64,000 nt of DNA. Source: Haematobia irritans. Its lineage: Eukaryota; Arthropoda; Insecta; Diptera; Muscidae. Position numbers and translations under genes: made by a program. Positions within the stretch are counted from its first letter, which is position 1, and every line of letters begins with the position of its first letter. Below are positions 56,071-64,000 of the stretch, in pieces. The notes below the pieces were generated by a model. That model was not told the origin of the DNA. It searched no databases and saw only the letters and a list, made by a program, of their open reading frames with translations. The DNA lies in the NCBI RefSeq assembly GCF_050003625.1, contig NC_134400.1:223550085-223614084 (forward strand), written 5' to 3'.

Positions 56071-57680
56071 CATCATTGCTGGTTCTTATGGTGGAAAACG
56101 GAAAACATAATTTCGAATTTTCATATTAATTAAGTACACAACCCAACCGTCTGAAAACAGTTTTACTTGTAGACTCTCTCTCTCATGCATAAATGATATG
56201 CGCGATCTTTTGGAAAGGTATGAGTTATGAATTTTGATTTTTTTTACAAGCATGTAATGTAGAAATAAAAAAAAAAGAAAATCAATTCTAGAATTGAATT
56301 CTTTGTATGTTATAAATTTATTGATAAAAATACATAGACTTTTCTTTATAAATTATTATAGTTAAATTATTTGTAAATAAAATAAATGTGGCTATAAATT
56401 AGTATTGTGATAATTTCCCACAGGACATTTTATTAATATCGCTACAAATAAATATTAATGGCCCATTTTCACAATATATTCAATCATTGCCATTTTTTAG
56501 TTTTATGAAAAAAAAATTTTTTTTTTAAACTTCTTCATGGCAATAATGGAAAAAGGTCATAGGAAAATAGCCATTACCACTATTCCGGTCAACATCCCTG
56601 GGGAAAAGGTAAGGGAACAAATTGTATTTGGGCCAAGTTGTTGTTGTATTTGAATGACTAAATATATTGGTACAAATAAAATGCAACATTTTCAACAACA
56701 AATGACCATTAGGCAAAGCTTAAAGTAATAAATATCAAAAGTACCCTTGAGGCAAATATTTACCAAGGACTCACACCAAAAAAATACTAACACACAGACA
56801 GACACACATATCAATAGCTGATATGAAAATAAGGACAGCATTGGAGTTGGAAGGGTTGCAAGAGGGCTGTTGTAATGAAATGAATACGGTTTACTCAACA
56901 CAAACATTACACAAAAATAAAAATAAAATACCCAGGATTTGGCTACAGCAAGGATATGTTGCTCTCCTTATTAACAAGGACCTTTGGAAGATCCTAACCA
57001 CTGTCCATTTTCATGTGTGTGAATGTATGCTACCTCAGTCATTTGTTTCTCCATCAACTGTTTAATAAACCTAATAAAAAAGTAAACCCCTGAGTCGTTT
57101 GGGCTGAGAGAAAACTGAAAAAGGGGTTTAAATAACCGCATTATTTTGACGAAGTACCCTCAGGAATGTGTGGTACCGGTTGAAAGGACTTTAAAGCAAT
57201 AAAAAGGTTTTCAGCTCAGTGTTAAATGAATGTCGCTTCTTGTGTTTGTTTTTTCAAAGGAGGGATGGAATTTCATCATTGTTTTTTAACAGATACTCAA
57301 TTTTATTGTTTTTATTGCTTTTACTTTGATGTTTATTTTGGTGTTTAGAGAAAATATATATTTTTTTTTATTTTTATCGTTTGGCTAAATTGTTTTCATA
57401 GACGACCAAAACGTCAATGTAGTCATTCACATTATCTATAATGGTCTTTTGGATTTTTTCCATTTCTTTAGGTTGGGAGAAATTTAATGCCTTAAGGACT
57501 TTTGTATTCAAACATCGAGCAAAATTAAAACCATAGGTTTTTTATCTGTCTGTAAATTCAAGGAACTGCTGAACTATTTCTTGCGTTGGAGCAAATTTTG
57601 TCCATATTGGAATTGCTATATTGTTGTTAAAAATAACATGTTTAGAAAACGAGTGTCGCAAACTTTGGTCTTTGCTATAT
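56071..57680. other. Unassigned AT-rich sequence
   Basis: No repeat family or domain recognised. Confidence 0.4.
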
Positions 57681-57990
57681 AGGGTGGCTGTTAGCCAATG
57701 CATCAAAATAAAGTTCTAGTTTTTTAAATGTTATTGTCTAAAACCAAAAATTATCGGAAATAACATAAAATTTATGAATTTGTTTGAATTGGCTACCTCT
57801 GGCACGAATTTTGGTGGCAAATATAAGGTCAACATTTTCATCGGACCCCTTTGACAAGTAATCCCAAAGCATTTCTTTGGCTCCTTCCAGTGAAACTTTT
57901 TGTGTGAATTGGCGAGCTTCTGCGAACTTCAATTTCTATTCACTCCAAGATTTTTCAAGATGTGTTGCATCCGTTCTCGCGTTAGAAATG
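57681..57990 (-). pseudogene. Mariner-like element, right end and transposase C-terminus
   Basis: The end AGGGTGGCTGTTAGCC follows TATA at 57678. The minus-strand frame contains KIRARGSQFKQIHKFYV near 57810-57760, like the C-terminal RAxGGHFE-type motif of mariner transposases, preceded by LEGAKEMLWDYLSKGSDENV. It shares GGAAATAACATAAAATTTAT and TTGAATTGGCTAC with the other mariner fragments in the window. Confidence 0.55.
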
Positions 57991-57993
57991 ATA

Positions 57994-58064
57994 CACCCTC
58001 AAAAACAATCGCTTCTGTAACATATACTCCCAAACACATTCTGCTTCAAGTATACGAGTATATA
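57994..58064. repeat. MITE-1 terminal fragment
   Basis: TA then CACCCTCAAAAACAATCGCT and TAACATATACTCCCAAACAC match, reversed, the right end of MITE-1 at 43741. MITE-2 (58065) inserted in it, and sequence resembling the MITE-1 interior resumes at 58359-58430. Confidence 0.65.
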
Positions 58065-58356
58065 CACAGAAAAAGAAGATTTTCGTAAGATTCCCAAAAA
58101 TAGTAAGAATGAACTACTATATGGTTACAATGGTCATGGTTTGGCGCCAATGATTCTCTTCTTTACTGTTAGTTAATTTTTTCTTTTATGAGAGGATGTA
58201 ATTTCGTGAACTGCAGTTAAAAAGTACAACAGCGCATTCAATTTTCCCGGTTTTAACAACGCTTTGTGGAAATCTCAAAATGTGGAGTAAATTTTAGTTC
58301 AATTTTAGTGCGAGGTTGTTCGTTCATCATATAAAACAGTTTACTTTTTTTCGGTG
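58065..58356. mobile_element. MITE-2, internally deleted copy
   Basis: 292 bp, ends CACAGAAAAAGAAGATTTTC and, reversed, CACCGAAAAAAAGTAAACTG, flanked by TA (58063-58064 and 58357-58358). It lacks about 200 bp found in the 36685 copy, just inside the left end. Confidence 0.88.
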
Positions 58357-58505
58357 TATATTTTCATGATTGGTCCAAGCAAAATATTGTTCCTATTTTG
58401 TTCAAACATATTACGTTTCACCTTAGGCATACACTGGTAGAAAATCTTTTAATGAAATTTTCTTTGTGTGTATTTATTTTTTAGGCGCCAATTGGTTACT
58501 TCCAT

Positions 58506-60243
58506 TTTTTATATCCTGCGCCACACTGTGGAACAGGGTATTATAAGTTAGTGCATATGTTTGTAACACCCAGAAGGAGACGAGATAGACACATGGTGTA
58601 TTTGGCAATAATGCTCAGGGTGGGTCCCTGAGTCGATATAACCATGTCCGTCTGTCCGTCCGTCTGTCTGTGAACACATCTTTGTGATCAAAGTCTAAGT
58701 CGCAATTTAAGTCCAATGCCCTTGAAATTTGGCACATATTCCTAATTTGGATCAGAATAGAACCCTATTGATTTTGGAAGAAATCGGTTCAGATTTAGAT
58801 ATAGCTCCCATATATAGCTTTCGCCCGATATGCACTAATATGGACCCAGCAGCCAGAGTTTTATACCGATTTGCTTGAATTTTTTTACAAACATAACACT
58901 TAGTCGTATAGTCAAGTGTGCAAAATTTGATTGAAATCGGTTCAGTAATATATATAGCTTCCATATATATATTACGCCCGATATGGACTTATATGGCCCC
59001 AGAAGCCAGATTTTTGGCCGAATTTGGTTGAAATTTTGCACTAGGAGTATAATTAGTAGTATAGTCAAGTGTGCAAAATTTGATTGAAATCGATTCAGAT
59101 TTAGATAAAGCTCCCATATATATCTTTCGCCCGATATGGACTAATATGATCCTAAAAGCCAGAGTTTTGGCCCAATTTGGTTGAAATTTTGCACAGGGAG
59201 TAGATTTAGCATAGTAGCTATGCGTGCCAAATTTGGTTGAAATCGATTCAGATTTAGATAAAGCTCCCATATATATCTTTCGCCCGATATGGACTAATAT
59301 GGTCCTAAAAGCCAGAGTTTTGGCCCAATTTGGTTGAAATTTTGCACAGGGAGTAGATTTAGCATTGTAACTATGCGTGCCAAATTTGGTGGAAATCGAT
59401 TCAGATTTAGATATAGCTCCTATATATATCTTTCGCCCGATATGCACTTATATGGACCCAGAAGCCAGAGTTTTATGCCGATTAGCTTAAAATTTTGCAC
59501 AAGGAGTACAATTGGTAGAATAGTCATGTGTGCCAAATTTAATTGAAATCGGTTCAGATTTAGATATAGCTCCCATATATATGTTTTTCTGATTTCGACA
59601 AAAAGGGTCAAAATACCAAAATTTTCCTTGTTAAATCGCCACTGCTTAGGCGACAAGTTGTAAAAATGACTCTAATTTTCCTAAACTTCTAATACATATA
59701 TATCGAGCGATAAATCATAAATAAACTTTTGCGAAGTTTCCTTAAAATTGCTTCAGATTTAAATGTTTCCCATATTTATTTTTTACTAATGGCGATTTCG
59801 ATTGGGAAAAAAGGTGCAACATTCTCGAAATTGATTGCCAAATATAAAGGACACTGTCATAGATTTTGGATCCTGTATCCCTCACAATATTATGAATTAA
59901 CAATAACTTTGGAATGACACTATTATTTGACCGAAAATACAATGAGGGAAAAAGTAGTGTAACACCAGGGCAACATATTTTTTGCGAAACGAAAACGCCC
60001 TAAAATTGTGTTCCACCCTAGTGCATTAGCCAACTTAAATTTGGAGTCTATAGATTTTGTAAAAGTCTATCAAATTCTGTTCAAATCGAGTGATATTTAA
60101 ATGTATTTATTTGGGACAAACCTTTATATATATCACCCAACACATTTGACGGATGTTATATGGTATCGAAAATTTAAATCTACAAAGTGGTGCAGGGTAT
60201 AATATAGTCGGCCCCGTCCGACTTTAGACTTTCCTTACTTGTT
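58506..60243 (+). mobile_element. Family B element (B4), complete reference copy
   Basis: About 1.74 kb. The left end TTATATCCTGCGCCACACTG pairs with ACAGGGTATTATA. Next are GAGTCGATATAACCATGTCC and a GTCTGTCCGTCCGTCTGTCT tract, then six units of exactly 153 bp (AGCTCCCA or variant at 58803, 58956, 59109, 59262, 59415 and 59568). It ends with a conserved right block (GTGGTGCAGGGTATAATATA) and the GTCGGCCCCGTCCGAC hairpin with CTTACTTGTT. A 152-codon minus-strand frame (58989-59447) runs through the array but has no sign of being a real protein. Confidence 0.9.
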
Positions 60244-60258
60244 TAAATTATAGCATAG

Positions 60259-60564
60259 GTATAGTGACAGCCCGATATTTCAGGCTCACTTAGACTATTC
60301 AGTCCATTGTGATACCACAGTGGTGAACTTTTCTCTTATCACTGAGTGCGGCCTGATTCTATGACAAGGGACCCTCTGTTTTATAGCCGAGTCCGAACAC
60401 ATTATGGTGAAACCACTTAGAGAAGCTTTGAAGCACTCAGCATTACTCAGGTGGGATAATCCACCGCTGAAAAACTTGTCGGTGTTTTGGCCGAAACTGG
60501 ATTTGAACCCACGACCCTGTATATGCAAGGCGGGCATGCTAACCACTGCACCACGGTGGCTCCC
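60259..60564 (-). mobile_element. tRNA-derived SINE, diverged
   Basis: Head GGGAGCCACCGTGGTGCAGT at 60564 leftward, B box GGGTTCAAATCC, body with a deletion, tail degraded. It lies 15 bp downstream of B4. Confidence 0.9.
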
Positions 60565-60689
60565 TAATTTAGCATACTTTCTCGGTCTATCTTTTTAAAC
60601 ACACATTTTGTTATAGGCAATTTCTAAATTAATTATCTTTGCATCGACATATATTATATTAAAAAAAATTATGTTCCAAACATAATATG

Positions 60690-60990
60690 TATTTTAACTA
60701 CAAAGGAGTTTCTTAATTAAAATTTTTATGACTCGTTTTTTTCATATTTTTACCTATTAAATAAAAAACATTGTAAGCATTAATAAAAGGGTGCAAATAA
60801 TTTAAATTTTGTCGAAAAAAAATTTAAATCCATTCTAGAAAAATGGCGAATTTCTGCAAATGTTTAAGGACGACCGTTTCAGACAAGCGTTAGAATGCAT
60901 TAAAAATCATAAAAAACTATAGAAATTATTTATTAAGCAAAATATCACAAAAAATTTTGTAATTTCTATCCACAAAGACGTAGGAATGTA
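60690..60990. repeat. MITE-3 interior fragment
   Basis: AATTTAAATCCATTCTAGAA, CAGACAAGCGTTAGAATGCA and TTAAAAATCATAAAAA match the middle of MITE-3 (24720-24830). Both termini are absent. Confidence 0.65.
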
Positions 60991-63109
60991 AAACCCATTG
61001 AAGGAAAAGTCTTGTATTAGAATGTCCGTTCTTTATTAGCACTTTATTTTTAACTTTGCTTGTTGATATAATATTGACTCACAATAATATAACATATTCA
61101 AGTTTAATATTCAATAATGTTAGGTATTTAAATATTAAAATTAGTTTTCTTTTCATTTTTTCTCCTTATTTGCTTCTTATTAATCCAATCCAAAATGTAA
61201 TTATTGACATTTTTACAGCACAAAGAAAATTCCAAGCAATGTTTGTAAATCTTTTGGAAGGAAACATTTTTTTTTTGGTGAAAGATAATATAATTTTAAT
61301 TAAATTAATCATTTTTCTTCTATTTAAATCCAAACAGTATCCTTTGAGACTCCCTTTAACAGGCAGCAGTTTGATGTTTTCTCCTTTGGCAACGGCAGAT
61401 GAAAAGAGCATCCGTGAAAAAACAAAAATATGAAATAATAAAATAAATTGGGAAATAAAAAAGCAGCCATAAAAACGCATTCATCAGACCATAAAATTTT
61501 CAACAATTAACAGAAAAATGCACAATCGCACCCGTTTACAAGGTAAACATGGCCAACAAAGTTATGGGTTGGAAAAAATTGTCCATTCGTTATTTTTTAC
61601 ATATAAAAGCTTCTCTACCATTCCCCAGAACACTTAAGATTTTTCCATTGTTTCCAGTTGGAAAAAAATGACATGATATTCGCGTTTGCCGCGAATTACA
61701 CGAAAAACAATTGCACCGCAAGGCAGACCACAATCATGGTTGGTGAATTAAAAAAAAAAAAAAAATAAACGGCTTTACTATGAGAACAACAACGCCATTC
61801 ATATTAGATTGCATGAATGGTCATGGAGGCCCTTTTCCCTTTGAGTGCTTGTAATGGGCGACTTGTATCACAGCCACTGCCATTTGCTGTGACCGCAGTC
61901 AGAGCCGTCATTCCATGCAAAAACTGATTATGAATGTGGATTTGTCATGCAAACATTAGTATCGTGTTTGTCCAATGTTTCGTGGCTTTTGTCTTCTCCA
62001 CTACAACGTTTCGGTTAAAGGGAAAAGGGCTTTGGCATTGTGGAAACACGGATGGTTACATCGGTTACGTGTAAAGTCGTCGATAAGCAATGATGAGAAG
62101 GAGGATGTAAGGATGGATGAATGAGCGGACGGACGGACGGATGGACGGACATACACAGTTGTTGCTAATCCACAATTATTGCTGTGTCTCGTAACACAAC
62201 ACATGACATAAGGAGTCTCACTCTCCATCTAGTCTATCGGGTCAAATGACACCCATCCAGTTTCTGTGACTGATGGAATGTACAAGTATAGTGGTAACTC
62301 ATATTGGTAGCAGGTGTAAACTGAAAGTGTTTGTATTGTCTTAGGGAAGATTGAGGACTGTTTTCTTCTAAATTACCCAAAAATCAATGCAAGGCTTATT
62401 TGAATTATTTAGTATTCGTTTGTTTACAAACATTTCGAGAATATTATGTTTGATCTTATGCGAAATCTCATGTAAATAGAAGCATTCCACATTGAGAATC
62501 ATTATTTCAGGTTAGTTATAATTTTCTGAAATCGCTATTCCCAAGGGATTTATTCCAGTGACAGTCCACTTTCATTTGTTCACAAGCTTACAAAAGCATT
62601 TTGATCTATTGCATTCAGAAATAATGTTATTCGCTGTGGAATTCAAGCGTGATAGTGGAGACCTTCATAAATTAATCTTTTGTTTCTCGTAGCATTGCTC
62701 ATTACCGTGATATTGATTGGCAGTGTGGACGAAAGTGAATGGTAAAAACACCAGATGTGATATGATCGGACGAAATCCATCGTAGTGGTAGAAAATTTGC
62801 TTGTGGGTTGAATATATCGCAAGAACGGATATAGAACTCGACCGAAGCGGTTTTTTTTTTGGGTTGAAGCCGAAGTTGAAGTCGATATTCGGAAAAAGCA
62901 ATAATCGGCCGAAGTCGAAGGCGATTATCTTCCTGAAATTTGAGTTCACTGATACATCAACAAAGTTAGACTGGAAAGAACCAAGAAGATGCTTTGCTTG
63001 CATGAAACCGCACTAAGAATGGCTTGAAAAGGATCAACTCAAGACGGCGTTTCATCGGGAATGGACCAAAATACCGTTTGTGCCAAAGATAGGATATTTG
63101 GGATATTTT
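60991..63109. other. Unassigned sequence, no gene recognised
   Basis: A (GGAC)n tract lies at 62125-62150 and poly-A at 61750-61765. Higher complexity around 61780-62230 might be unique DNA, but no domain is visible. Confidence 0.4.
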
Positions 63110-63454
63110 GGGAGCCACCGTGGTGCAATGGTTAGCATGCCAGCCTTGCATACACAAGGTCGTGTGTTCGATTCCTGCTTCGACCGAACAACAAAAAAGT
63201 TTTCCAGCGGTGGATTATCCCACCTCAGTAATGCTGGTGACATTTCTGAGGGTTTCAAAGCTTCTCTAAGTGGTTTCACTGCAAGGTGGAACGCCGTTCG
63301 GACTCGGCTATAAAAAGGAGGTCCCTTGTCATTGAGCTTAACATGGAATCGGGCAGCACTCAGTGATAAGAGAGAAGTTCACCAATGTGGTACCACAATG
63401 GACTGAATAGTCTAAGTGAGCCTGATACATTGGGCTGCCACCTAACCTAACCTA
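63110..63454 (+). mobile_element. tRNA-derived SINE, full length
   Basis: Head GGGAGCCACCGTGGTGCAAT, B box GTGTTCGATTCC, uninterrupted body, tail CCTAACCTAACCTA. Target duplication GGATATTT flanks it (63101-63108 and 63455-63462). Confidence 0.93.
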
Positions 63455-63717
63455 GGATATTTGAACTAATCCAAACTGATTTTAAATTCGATGTTATTTT
63501 CGAAGTTTTGTGCTTTTGAAAATTAAAACAAAAAAACTTAAAAAATATAACGCTTGACTTTGTTGCATTACATATCATTCTGAATCCTGAAGTTTTATTA
63601 TGATTTGTGCTTGAGGGCGTCTTGCAAAATTTTTCTTTTCAAAACTAACCCAGCAAAAACTGGGTAAGCACTAGTGATTCTTTCAGTAATACCGGTAATC
63701 AAAAAGAAAAGAAAAAA

Positions 63718-64000
63718 AGAAACTAAAAATTAACTTGCCCATCAAATTAGGTTCGAGAAGTGTGACCAGCAAACTTAGTTAGTTAATTAAAGGTGGTGGG
63801 AGCCACCGTAGAGCAATGGTTAGCATGCCCGCCTGGCATACACAAGGTCGTGGGTTCGATTCCTGCTTCGACCGAACACCAAAAAGTTTTTCAACTGTGG
63901 ATTATCCCACCTGAGTAATGATGGTGAATTTCTGAGGGTTTCAAAGCTCCTCAATGTGAAACGCCGTTCGGACTCGGCTATAAAAAAGAGGGCCTTTGTT
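63718..64000 (+). repeat. Second copy of the 52239-52521 segment
   Basis: The same 80-bp flank and the same SINE with shared private changes (GCCTGGCATACA head, AATGATGG, missing GTGGTTTCACTG). It continues past the window end. Confidence 0.88.
63798..64000 (+). mobile_element. tRNA-derived SINE, cut by the window end
   Basis: Head GGGAGCCACCGTAGAGCAAT, B box GGGTTCGATTCC. It was copied as part of the duplicated segment and is not an independent insertion. The tail lies beyond the window. Confidence 0.92.

Noticed and set aside
58432..58475. 43-bp TA-flanked mini-element (CACTGGTAGAAAATC to TTCTTTGTGTG)
   Set aside because: The ends resemble the MITE group but the length is too short to rule out chance.
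58989..59447. 152-codon open frame on the minus strand
   Set aside because: It is a translation of the family B tandem array; the period divisible by three keeps it open.

Overview
This window looks like intergenic or large-intron DNA from a brachyceran fly, most likely a muscid such as a horn-fly/stable-fly relative. The reasons are low GC, the density of dipteran mobile elements, and a decayed mariner (13838-14930) whose translated blocks match the Himar1/irritans type closely. I see no intact protein-coding gene. The only candidate host coding sequence is a possible 107-nt internal exon at 20990-21096, with splice-like borders and no recognised product.

Layout. 0.3-3.3 kb has nothing recognised. 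3.3-4.7 kb holds an RNase H-bearing non-LTR retrotransposon relic and MITE pieces. 5.46-7.63 kb is a hairpin-ended element (family C) split by a mariner and by a hAT MITE. 7.6-13.3 kb is mostly unassigned, with one SINE and MITEs. 13.36-15.3 kb has a non-LTR relic, the Himar1-like mariner and a SINE. 16.4-18.7 kb has a long (TA)n and a family A element. 18.8-19.7 kb has tandem mariner fragments. 22.2-24.5 kb is a head-to-head family A foldback. 24.5-28.6 kb is a mariner relic with several nested insertions. 28.7-29.4 kb is a Jockey-like relic. 29.8-31.2 kb is a direct-plus-inverted repeat composite. 32.4-33.3 kb is a hAT split by family A. 33.7-44.0 kb is rich in family B elements and TA-flanked MITEs, two of which carry divergent tRNA-like pairs. 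44-52 kb is mainly unassigned AT-rich DNA with SINEs. 52.2-56.1 kb holds SINEs, a family C copy and a Tc1-like transposon split by a non-LTR tail. 57.7-60.6 kb holds a mariner end, MITEs and the best complete family B element. 63.1-64.0 kb has two SINEs, the last inside a segment duplicated from 52.24 kb.

No genes appear to work together. The window is a record of layered transposition, and many insertions can be dated relative to one another because target-site duplications or undisrupted copies are present in the same window. The least explained material is the A/B/C superfamily: a left end with TATACCC, a GTCCGTCYGTCC tract, strictly 153-bp tandem units in A and B, and a right end with a GC hairpin followed by ACTTGTT. 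Family and MITE names (A/B/C, MITE-1 to -6, hAT-N1 to -N3) are local labels only.
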